The notes under the pieces were generated by a model. That model was not told where the DNA came from. It saw nothing but the letters and a program-made list of their open reading frames with translations, and did not search any database. Shown here piece by piece: positions 1-7,899 of a DNA stretch of 32,311 nt. The stretch comes from Fidelibacterota bacterium (lineage in GTDB: Bacteria > Verrucomicrobiota > Kiritimatiellia > JAIPIQ01). Location of the stretch: assembly GCA_021734645.1 (NCBI GenBank), contig JAIPIQ010000006.1, positions 1 to 32,311 on the forward strand, written 5' to 3'. The translations under genes were made by a program, and so were the position numbers. How positions within the stretch are numbered: the stretch's first letter is position 1; each line of letters starts with the position of its first letter.

Positions 1-2106
1 ACCGACGGACGCGTTGTGCCGCCGCCGCAAAACCGCCAGGCGTCCGACGAATTGACCCCGCGCCGACATGAGATGGGGCTGGCAACGGACCAGAAACGAG
101 CCTTCCAACACGATGCCGGCGGATGGGTCGCGCTGGAGGCCGAACTGGTTTTAACCGTGCCGGAAGCCTGCCAGATCGCGGTCGGCTGGAAGCTCGGTGA
201 GACCATGCCGGGACGTCGGGAGCTGCCCCCGGAAATGATGCCGGCCACGATCAACCGGCTGAGCCTGCGCTCGATTCAGGTCGAAAAACTCGACCGGACC
301 ATCGCCCTCGGGCGGCTGACGGCCGACAAGGTGGTGTACAAGCCGGGGATGCAACCGGTGCTGTCGGTTCCGGTCATCAACACTGCGGCCACGCCGATCT
401 CTTACGCATACCGGGTACGGATGAGCAAAGACATTGGCGCGCCGGTCACCGTGGCCGAGGGGCAAATCGAGGCGGCCCCCGCCGTGACGCGGCATTTCGA
501 CATCGAACTGCCCGCACTGGAGGCGTTCGGTGGTTATCGCTTCGATTTCGAGCTGCTCGACACCGCCGGGAATCTCATGGCCAGCGCCGAGCGCTCTGCC
601 GCCTGCTCAGAGACGTACGCCCGGATCGGCATCCAGGGGCTTCATCATGGTGATTATCTCACCTCTTCCATTCATGGCACACCGGAGATTGCCGAGCGGG
701 TCTTTACGAATGCCCGAGAAGCGTACCTCAGTTCATTCGAGCTCAACTTCTGGCCGCCTTGCGACGTCTTCGACCTGACCCCTGAGAAGGATCGCTTCAT
801 CTCAAGTGTCATGGGCCACCATTGGGCGACCGGCATCAAGAATATCGCCGCGGCCTGTCGCCAGAACGGGATCGGCCTGTTCACGTACGCCAAGGGCAAC
901 TACGCGGATGGGCGCGCGGGCCTCGAATACGTGCAGCGCCATCCCGAGCTGGGCACGTACGAGCGCGACACCGGCAGGCCGATGGGCCGCCAGGACATGG
1001 AGCGACTGGTCAACTGGGACGATTACGAGCGGCGGATCATCGTTGACCGCGAGCCTGGTATTGGCCTGCAATGGTCCTACATCTACCTGGACGCCACCCG
1101 CCCGTCGGTGGTCGAGGCCAGCGCCGCGGAGATCATCGCCTCGCAGGCGATGTTCGGGTGGATCGGCGTGCGCTTCGACGGCGATTTCGCCGTCGCCCAT
1201 TCCGATCTCTATTACGGGGGGCCGATCCGCAATCTCAAGGGAAAGCCGATGGGGCTGGGTGACGACCGCGACTTCATGTACGCCGCCAACCTCCGGCGCT
1301 ACAAGGAAAAGGTGCGGGCGGCCATTCCTGATTTCGAGTTCGCCTTCAACCACGGCTTCAACGGTGGGCTGAGCACCGACATCCGCTTTCTGCCGTCCGA
1401 AGCTGAAATGGCACGGGATGGCGGCACCTTGGTCAACGAGCCGCTCAACACCTTCGCCCACCAGTCCCTGGCCCCCCACAATCGCTGGGCGGGCTATGCG
1501 GACCTGGTGTCGCACCAGTCGCGCACCGCGCGCGCGCTGGGCGGCTGGCATCAGCCCATCGGCTGCTACGGCATGCGGGCCGACGATTATCTCTACCAGA
1601 ACGTCTACAATCTGGCCGCGCAATCCAAGACCTATGGCACGCAGTCTGCTTTCTACACGCCGTTCATGCAACGGCTGTCGCGCTTCGTCACCCGCTATGC
1701 CGGGCTGCTCTGCGCAGATCTGGCGCCGATCACCACGCCGGAGAGCCGGATCACCGTGAGCAATGCCGCTGATCTGGAATGGCAGCGCTACGTCAGTTTC
1801 ATGGAGGCGGCGCCGGACCGACGAGTGTACCTGATCCAGTTCGTCAATCCGCCGGTCAACGAACGGGCAAAGGGAGAGAATCCCTATTGCCTGCTGCGCC
1901 CGCCTGCGCGGGACGTGCGGGTCGAACTGGATATGGACTCCTTCGAGCGGGCGGTGGCCGCCTGGCAGCTCGATCCGTGGAACGAGGCAGACCAGGTAGC
2001 GGCGCCGTTCACCGCCCGCGCCGATGGCGTGGACGTAACGCTGCCCGAGCCGGTCTCGATCTGGTCGGCGCTGGTCATCGAGTGCGAGCTGACACCGACG
2101 CGGTGA
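1..2106 (+). CDS. Putative glycoside hydrolase-like protein (beta-sandwich plus TIM-barrel, possibly GH66-like); 5' end probably outside the window
   Basis: Frame is open from base 1 (TDGRV before the listed GTG at 16). The protein has an N-terminal Ig-like region, a barrel-like core (IGVRFDGDFAVAHSDLYYGG, FAFNHGFNG) and a C-terminal beta domain. Family assignment is tentative. Confidence 0.6.
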   Translation, partial: TDGRVVPPPQNRQASDELTPRRHEMGLATDQKRAFQHDAGGWVALEAELVLTVPEACQIAVGWKLGETMPGRRELPPEMMPATINRLSLRSIQVEKLDRTIALGRLTADKVVYKPGMQPVLSVPVINTAATPISYAYRVRMSKDIGAPVTVAEGQIEAAPAVTRHFDIELPALEAFGGYRFDFELLDTAGNLMASAERSAACSETYARIGIQGLHHGDYLTSSIHGTPEIAERVFTNAREAYLSSFELNFWPPCDVFDLTPEKDRFISSVMGHHWATGIKNIAAACRQNGIGLFTYAKGNYADGRAGLEYVQRHPELGTYERDTGRPMGRQDMERLVNWDDYERRIIVDREPGIGLQWSYIYLDATRPSVVEASAAEIIASQAMFGWIGVRFDGDFAVAHSDLYYGGPIRNLKGKPMGLGDDRDFMYAANLRRYKEKVRAAIPDFEFAFNHGFNGGLSTDIRFLPSEAEMARDGGTLVNEPLNTFAHQSLAPHNRWAGYADLVSHQSRTARALGGWHQPIGCYGMRADDYLYQNVYNLAAQSKTYGTQSAFYTPFMQRLSRFVTRYAGLLCADLAPITTPESRITVSNAADLEWQRYVSFMEAAPDRRVYLIQFVNPPVNERAKGENPYCLLRPPARDVRVELDMDSFERAVAAWQLDPWNEADQVAAPFTARADGVDVTLPEPVSIWSALVIECELTPTR

Positions 2107-2139
2107 GGCGCAGGAAGTCATGCCCCTACGAGACCGGTA

Positions 2140-2163
2140 GTCATGAAGTCACGAAGTCAAAAA
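2140..2163. repeat. Short degenerate tandem repeat, 3 x 8 bp (gtcatgaa-gtcacgaa-gtcaaaaa)
   Basis: Direct reading of the intergenic sequence between the first and second CDS. Confidence 0.7.
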
Positions 2164-2176
2164 ACAGGTAGCCACT

Positions 2177-4057
2177 ATGAAGAAGAATTTACATGCGCAT
2201 AAACTTGGAATTTGTGTTCTGGCCGCAGTGCTGCTTGCAGCGCTAACAGGTCGAGCCGCGGAGCTGCGGGAGATGGCCGCCGGCAAATGGCTGCTCTCGA
2301 ACGGGCTGGTCGAGGTAGAAATTCATCCGGCGCGCGGCGGGCGGGTTTCGCAGTTCCGCGACTTGGCCTTTCCCGAGCCGCTGATTCGCAACGCCAACAG
2401 CCAAGGCTTGTTTGTTGACCACCTCACCGAGCAGAATTGGCCCGGTGAGCTGTGGGAACGGGCCTACGACGCTAAGGCGCTGGCTGACGTGGGCGTGGAG
2501 GTGGCGCTCGAAGTCACGACGGAAATCAAGGGCGAATGGGACCAGTCCCGTCAACCGCGATCCCGCGGTGTCATTTTGCGCAAGATCTACCGCCTGGCCG
2601 ATGGCGAGCGCGGCTTGCGCGTCGAGCATCGCATCGAGAACCCGACCGACCAAGGGAAGCAGTTCGCGCTTTGGGTGCAGAACATCCAGCAGCTTGGCGC
2701 CGACCCGAGGCAGAACACAACCCTGCGGGCGGCGAAGTCGGGCGTTTATCGTTTTAAGATGCCTGAGCAGCGGCATGGTGAAGCCTGGGTACGCTATCGC
2801 GACTCCCTGGCGGCATGGTACACGGTGATGGATCCGGAGTCGGGCCAGGCCATTGCCTACTTCCAGGACTGGGATTTTCTCGATTCCCACTACACGGCCG
2901 GGTCGGCCTATACCATCGAGTGGTTCATGACTCCGGTCTCGATTCAGCCGGGAGGAAGTTGGACGACGCATGCGCGGATGATCAGCCGCCAGGTCACGTC
3001 CGACCTGTGCGCGATCAGCCCCGGGCTGTGGGCGGGCGCGAGCCTGAGCGAGGACGAGAGCGCCGTCCAGCTGACCGTTGGTGACGAGGCCGCCGCCGAA
3101 CCAATGACGGTCGAAGGCACCTTGTTCCACCGTGCCCCCGACGCTGAACGGTTTGCCGGCTTGAATCTGGCCGCGCCGTTCACAACAACCATCCAGGCGG
3201 GCGCGAACGAGATTGCCCTGCCCAAGGGGGTCAAGCCGCCGCTCGGGTTCTCCGCCACGATCAAAGCCGGCGAGAACGTCCTGGTTGTGCATGAGTACCT
3301 CGGTGGCGCCAGTTTTCCCGACAACGAACCGCTGCCCGGTTACCCCCCGATCTGGCAAGTGGAAATTCCCGAAAAAACACCCGACCTGCCCCGGCCCGAT
3401 GTGCTCGAATTCGCCGCCGATGCGGGCGAACGGGTGCTGATTGTCCATGGTTCGATGACCTTGGGCGTCAGTCTGGCGGACCCACTGGCGGTCGCGGATC
3501 TGCGCGTGGAGCATGCCTACGAAATGACTGAAATGAAGGAGACCGGCATCCGCGGCTTTCCCGCATCCTACGACGAGATTATGCAGCGACGGCTAATGGT
3601 CATGGCGAACGTGGATCACCGTTTGCTGCGGGCGACCGACCGGCTGCTGCTGAAAGACTTTGTTGAAGCGGGCGGCGGCCTGCTGGTGTTGGGCGGAACC
3701 GCCACTACAACCCTGTCGGCGGAGCGCAACCCGCAGTTTCCCGTCGCCGTTGCCCCGGCTTCAGCGATGGTCACGACGCGGATGCCGGTCCGCTCTGGGC
3801 TGAAGTCCGTTCCGGAGTTGGACACCGCCTGGTTCCCGGAAATGTCCGGCGCGATTTTCTGGGATGCGCCAGCAAATGGCATTCTGGCCGCCGTGAACGG
3901 CCAGCCGCTGGTGGTCGTGGCGTACGTTGGCGAAGGCCGGATCGTCTATTGCGGATTGAGCGCCATGGGGCCGATCCGGCCCGAGGGCTACTGGCAGTCG
4001 CCGGCGTGGGGCGAGTTGGTGCGCACGATGGTGGCCATCGCGGTGGGGAAGGAGTAG
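2177..4057 (+). CDS. Secreted protein with mutarotase-like N-terminal region and C-terminal glutamine-amidotransferase-like (ThuA/trimerisation-like) domain
   Basis: Signal peptide MKKNLHAHKLGICVLAAVLLAALTGRAAE; C-terminal LLLKDFVEAGGGLLVLGGTATTTLS...GRIVYCGLSAMGP. Confidence 0.65.
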   Translation: MKKNLHAHKLGICVLAAVLLAALTGRAAELREMAAGKWLLSNGLVEVEIHPARGGRVSQFRDLAFPEPLIRNANSQGLFVDHLTEQNWPGELWERAYDAKALADVGVEVALEVTTEIKGEWDQSRQPRSRGVILRKIYRLADGERGLRVEHRIENPTDQGKQFALWVQNIQQLGADPRQNTTLRAAKSGVYRFKMPEQRHGEAWVRYRDSLAAWYTVMDPESGQAIAYFQDWDFLDSHYTAGSAYTIEWFMTPVSIQPGGSWTTHARMISRQVTSDLCAISPGLWAGASLSEDESAVQLTVGDEAAAEPMTVEGTLFHRAPDAERFAGLNLAAPFTTTIQAGANEIALPKGVKPPLGFSATIKAGENVLVVHEYLGGASFPDNEPLPGYPPIWQVEIPEKTPDLPRPDVLEFAADAGERVLIVHGSMTLGVSLADPLAVADLRVEHAYEMTEMKETGIRGFPASYDEIMQRRLMVMANVDHRLLRATDRLLLKDFVEAGGGLLVLGGTATTTLSAERNPQFPVAVAPASAMVTTRMPVRSGLKSVPELDTAWFPEMSGAIFWDAPANGILAAVNGQPLVVVAYVGEGRIVYCGLSAMGPIRPEGYWQSPAWGELVRTMVAIAVGKE

Positions 4058-4061
4058 GGGG

Positions 4062-5558
4062 ATGATGAAGAGAACCACGGATGGACGCGGATGGACACGG
4101 ATGGGGCTTGGCAAGCAGGACAATCGTCCTTGTCCCTCGTCCTCGTCCGCAATAGTCGAGTACGAGGGCCGAGGACGACGACGAGGGGGCGTGCTGTCGG
4201 CTTTGGTTGTGCTCGGTTGCCTGCTGTTTCAGTCTGCCGCAATGGCCGCCGACGGTTCCATCCGCGCCCTTTCAGACGACTTCTCGAACGGCAACATCCA
4301 TACCGATCCGGCCTGGGTCGGCGGCGATCTGAACTGGAACAACACGTTTTTCGCCGAGAAGCTGGAGGGCAAATGGTACGCCACGACCCGACAGTACGGT
4401 TCCATGGGGACATGGTTCACCTTGCCGCCCGAACGGGTCTGGCCGGTGGCGCTTGATCCCGCGCTTGGCCCGATGCGCCTGTCGCTGACGGTGCGCTTTC
4501 GGCCCGATACCAGGAGGAACTTCGTCAATTTCTCGGTGCTCGGCCCGCAAAGCGACGGCAGATGGGGCGCGAAGTTCGGTCCCGACGGCGACATCTGGGT
4601 GCGCGTGGTTCCAACCATGACGGATCGGGGGGGCGCAAGCGTCCACGTGCCCACACCCCAAATGCGCGACGGCAAACCGGTGCGCTTCGCGTTCGTGCTC
4701 GGCGGCCATAACGCCTTCGAGCTCTGGCGCGACGGCGAGCAATTCTTTGTTCTCGCTGAGGACGAGCGCGAGGCGTTCCGCGATGCCATGCGCCGCTATG
4801 AACGGTTGGCCTTCCTCGGCAGCACGGCGGTGGCCGACGAAAATCCCTATTACATGTCGCCGACGTTTCAGGATACGCACGGGGATTTCTGGATCACCGA
4901 CATAGAGGTGCGCGGCGTGCCTGAGAGAATCGAGCCGTCGGCTGGGTTGACGCTGGACGCCGCCCCCAAGACCATGCTGGCGCTGCGCGGCGTGGGCGGC
5001 CTGGACACGACCCTCTTTTCCGACCTCGCCGAGGCCGGATGGAACCTAACAACGGTTTTCGACCAGACAGAAAATCCGGCGCAGAATCCGTTGCAACAGC
5101 ATCTTTCGCTCGAAAACCTTTGCCGCTTTCAGTCCGTGACCCTGCTGGACATCCCGGCCACGCGCCTGGGACGGCACGGCTGCGCGGCGCTCAGGGAGTA
5201 TGTGCGGGCCGGAGGCCAACTGTTCATCTTGGGAGGTGTCACCACGCTGAATCGAGGGCGGTACTTCAGCAGTCCGCTGGCCGAGTGCCTGCCGGTCACC
5301 GGCGAGGAGGGTTGGGATACGCTCGACCGCACCACGGACTCGGCGGCATACGAGTATGCCTATCGTGTCCAGGTCAATCCTGGAGCTGAAACGGCGTCCG
5401 AGTCGCCGAGGCTTGTGGTCAGCGCGTTCGGCAAGGGGCGCGTTCTGGTTTGCCCGTGGACAACGCTCGGCGCCCCCCATGAACCCTTCTGGACATCACC
5501 CGCGCTGGCTCGATCAATCGCAGAGGCTCTTCAAGGGCTGACGAAAGACAAGCCGTGA
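4062..5558 (+). CDS. Secreted LamG/concanavalin-like plus glutamine-amidotransferase-like domain protein; true start may be GTG at 4191
   Basis: Signal-peptide hydrophobic core VLSALVVLGCLLFQSAAMAADG starts at the in-frame GTG 4191; the preceding 43 residues are translated repeat DNA. C-terminal LREYVRAGGQLFILGGVTTLNRGRYFSS resembles the upstream gene. Confidence 0.6.
   Translation: MMKRTTDGRGWTRMGLGKQDNRPCPSSSSAIVEYEGRGRRRGGVLSALVVLGCLLFQSAAMAADGSIRALSDDFSNGNIHTDPAWVGGDLNWNNTFFAEKLEGKWYATTRQYGSMGTWFTLPPERVWPVALDPALGPMRLSLTVRFRPDTRRNFVNFSVLGPQSDGRWGAKFGPDGDIWVRVVPTMTDRGGASVHVPTPQMRDGKPVRFAFVLGGHNAFELWRDGEQFFVLAEDEREAFRDAMRRYERLAFLGSTAVADENPYYMSPTFQDTHGDFWITDIEVRGVPERIEPSAGLTLDAAPKTMLALRGVGGLDTTLFSDLAEAGWNLTTVFDQTENPAQNPLQQHLSLENLCRFQSVTLLDIPATRLGRHGCAALREYVRAGGQLFILGGVTTLNRGRYFSSPLAECLPVTGEEGWDTLDRTTDSAAYEYAYRVQVNPGAETASESPRLVVSAFGKGRVLVCPWTTLGAPHEPFWTSPALARSIAEALQGLTKDKP
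4073..4187. repeat. Composite intergenic-type repeat: cggatgga(c/ca) tandem followed by a 15-bp imperfect inverted repeat
   Basis: aaccacggatggacgcggatggacacggatgggg, then ccctcgtcctcgtcc (4134-4148) versus ggacgacgacgaggg (4173-4187), 14/15 complementary. Confidence 0.75.
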
Positions 5559-5612
5559 ACTTGTTGGCGGTGCCGGTTATTGTCAGGATTCGCACACAGG
5601 CAGGAGAACCAA

Positions 5613-7880
5613 ATGAAGTTGCAGAGTGAGTTTTTAATCGTCGAGATCAGCGAGAGCAACCTGCAAACGACGGTCACGGACCGGCGCAACGGCGCGGTCT
5701 GGCGCACGCCGGGGTCCGGAGTGACGCTCTGCACGTACATGGTCCCCGAGGAATGTCACCACTGGTACGACAGCGACATGGCCAGCGACAGCACCGACTG
5801 GCTGGGCCATCCTGTCCATGACTGCGAGATTGCCTTAAGTGCCAAGTACGAGCACCTCGCCGAATTCCGGCTGGAGTTCCGCACTATCGAACTGGCCTGC
5901 AACGTGCGGTTCGAACTGGAAGGCGCGCGGCTGACCGTGACCGTGCCGCAGGATTCGTGGAATTTCCACGGCGAGCTGTTCTACGAGCTGCAGTCGCTCG
6001 ATCTGCTGCCGCTGTTCGGCGCGCAACCGCGCGGGGCCGACGGTAGTCTGGTGCTGCCGCACGGTGGCGGCACGCTGCGCCACTTCAAGGACTTGCCGGA
6101 ACGCGGCGCGGCCATGGCCGATGCCCTGAAGCGCGGACAGCGCGGCGACTACGCGCGCCGGCATGGACCCGGCGCGCCCGATCCGACCGCGCCGCAGTCC
6201 TACGAGACGCCGGTTTATGGCGTCAACAGCCAGTGGCGCGAGATGATCTGGTTTCCTCTGTGGGGCGTAACCACGGGGCAAAGCGGTTTTGCCGCCTACA
6301 TCCCGCTGGGGTATGGCGATGCGGACGCCGCCATCGTGGCCACCGCCAACCACGGCAATGCTCAGCTGTGCGGGGCGCACGCCCGCTTTCATTACCGGCA
6401 GCACCCGCGCGACACGCGCGTGGATGAACCACGCCGTCTGGTCTTCGAGTTTCTTGATGGAGAGCCCGACTACGCTGTGATGGCCCGCGTCTATCGCGGC
6501 TACCTGGTCGAGAATGAACACATTCCGACCCTGCGTCAACGGGTGGCGGCCTCGCCGGAACTGGCCCACCAGGCGCGCTCATATTTCTTCATGCCCATGC
6601 TCGGCCTGAAGCGCTTCGCCTGCTATGCGAACCCGTACCCCGACGGCAGCGGGCCGCTGGATATCTATATGACCTTCGATGACCTGCTGGCGGAGATGCA
6701 GCGCGCCAAAGAGAACGGCGTGGGCAGCGCGCTCGTGCAGATGATTGGCTACAACCGCGAAGGGCACGACGGCAGCTATCCCGACATCTTTCCGATGGAG
6801 CCAAAGGCCGGTGGCGAGGAAGGGTTCGCCCGCTGCGTCAAGGGCTTTCGCGAAATCGGCTACCGCTCGTCGGTCCACATCAACCTGCGCTGCTACAGCC
6901 GCAGTTCGCTGGGGTTCCGCTACGACACGGTGATGCGCGACCGTGACGGCGGGCCGGTGGTCAACCAGACCGGCCCGGAGGGCGAGGACTTCAACGCCTG
7001 TCCATGGGCTGCCGCCGAACCGTTCTACCGCGAGTTTTTCCCGCGGCTCAAGGAACTGGGATTGGATGGCGGCATCTACACCGACTTCATGCTCGGTGTG
7101 ATCTTCCGCTGCTACCAGACCCGCCATGGCCATCTTTCGACCCGGCGTGCCTACATCGAGGGGTGCCTGGCCTTCCTTGAGCGGTGCCGCGCCGTGTTCG
7201 GCTCCGCCCGGGCCGAAAACGCCATCGCTCCCTCCCTGCACACCGTGGATGCCAGCCACACGCTGATCCATCCACGCCGCGGCGAGAGCTACCTGCTGGA
7301 CAGCGAGCTGCGTCAACGCGGCCTCTGCGACGAACCCGTAGCCTTGAACGTGGTTGTCTACCACGGCCTTGTGCTCTACTACAACGAATCGCTGACCCTC
7401 GGCCAGAAAGACTACTGGGACCACCTGCTCTACAACCTGGCCATCGGCGCCATGCCGCGCGACGAGCTGCGCGGCAGCTCGCCGCAGTTTGACGGACTGC
7501 GCACCCTCGAGTACCACATCTTTTGCGAGCAGTTGAACTGGCTCCAATTCGAGTTCATCGAATGCATCGAGCGCCACGGTGACGTGTGGCGCACGGACTA
7601 CGCCGATGGCACCACCGTGTGGGTCAACTTGGGCGAGCGGCCGACCACCTGCGAGGGCGGGGAGGTCCCGGCCCGCGGCTTCCGGGTCGCCCCGGGAACT
7701 GAGGAACACGAGCCGCTGGTCATGGAGGAGGATCCCCGCCTGACCCGGCAGCCTCCGGCCCCGCTGCCCAACGGAAGCATGATGACCGGGGCGCCGCTGC
7801 GCGGCGCGGCCGATGTGAACATTCGCATCGCCGAGCTCACGGGAACGCAACGACAAGCGCCTAATCCGGTGACGGGATGA
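5613..7880 (+). CDS. DUF5696-like putative glycosidase (N-terminal mutarotase-like region plus TIM barrel)
   Basis: Start at ATG 5613 preceded by aggag. Motifs SYFFMPMLGLKRFACYANPYPDGSG, DGSYPDIFPMEP and LDGGIYTDFMLG suggest the DUF5696 type. Confidence 0.6.
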   Translation: MKLQSEFLIVEISESNLQTTVTDRRNGAVWRTPGSGVTLCTYMVPEECHHWYDSDMASDSTDWLGHPVHDCEIALSAKYEHLAEFRLEFRTIELACNVRFELEGARLTVTVPQDSWNFHGELFYELQSLDLLPLFGAQPRGADGSLVLPHGGGTLRHFKDLPERGAAMADALKRGQRGDYARRHGPGAPDPTAPQSYETPVYGVNSQWREMIWFPLWGVTTGQSGFAAYIPLGYGDADAAIVATANHGNAQLCGAHARFHYRQHPRDTRVDEPRRLVFEFLDGEPDYAVMARVYRGYLVENEHIPTLRQRVAASPELAHQARSYFFMPMLGLKRFACYANPYPDGSGPLDIYMTFDDLLAEMQRAKENGVGSALVQMIGYNREGHDGSYPDIFPMEPKAGGEEGFARCVKGFREIGYRSSVHINLRCYSRSSLGFRYDTVMRDRDGGPVVNQTGPEGEDFNACPWAAAEPFYREFFPRLKELGLDGGIYTDFMLGVIFRCYQTRHGHLSTRRAYIEGCLAFLERCRAVFGSARAENAIAPSLHTVDASHTLIHPRRGESYLLDSELRQRGLCDEPVALNVVVYHGLVLYYNESLTLGQKDYWDHLLYNLAIGAMPRDELRGSSPQFDGLRTLEYHIFCEQLNWLQFEFIECIERHGDVWRTDYADGTTVWVNLGERPTTCEGGEVPARGFRVAPGTEEHEPLVMEEDPRLTRQPPAPLPNGSMMTGAPLRGAADVNIRIAELTGTQRQAPNPVTG

Positions 7881-7899
7881 TGGCGAGCAAGGGACAGTC

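Noticed and set aside
802-2121. 439-aa minus-strand ORF
   Set aside because: Antisense to a better supported barrel-protein CDS; R/P/H-rich composition typical of spurious ORFs in GC-rich DNA.
2243-3514. 423-aa minus-strand ORF
   Set aside because: Antisense to a secreted-protein CDS with signal peptide; no domain signal.
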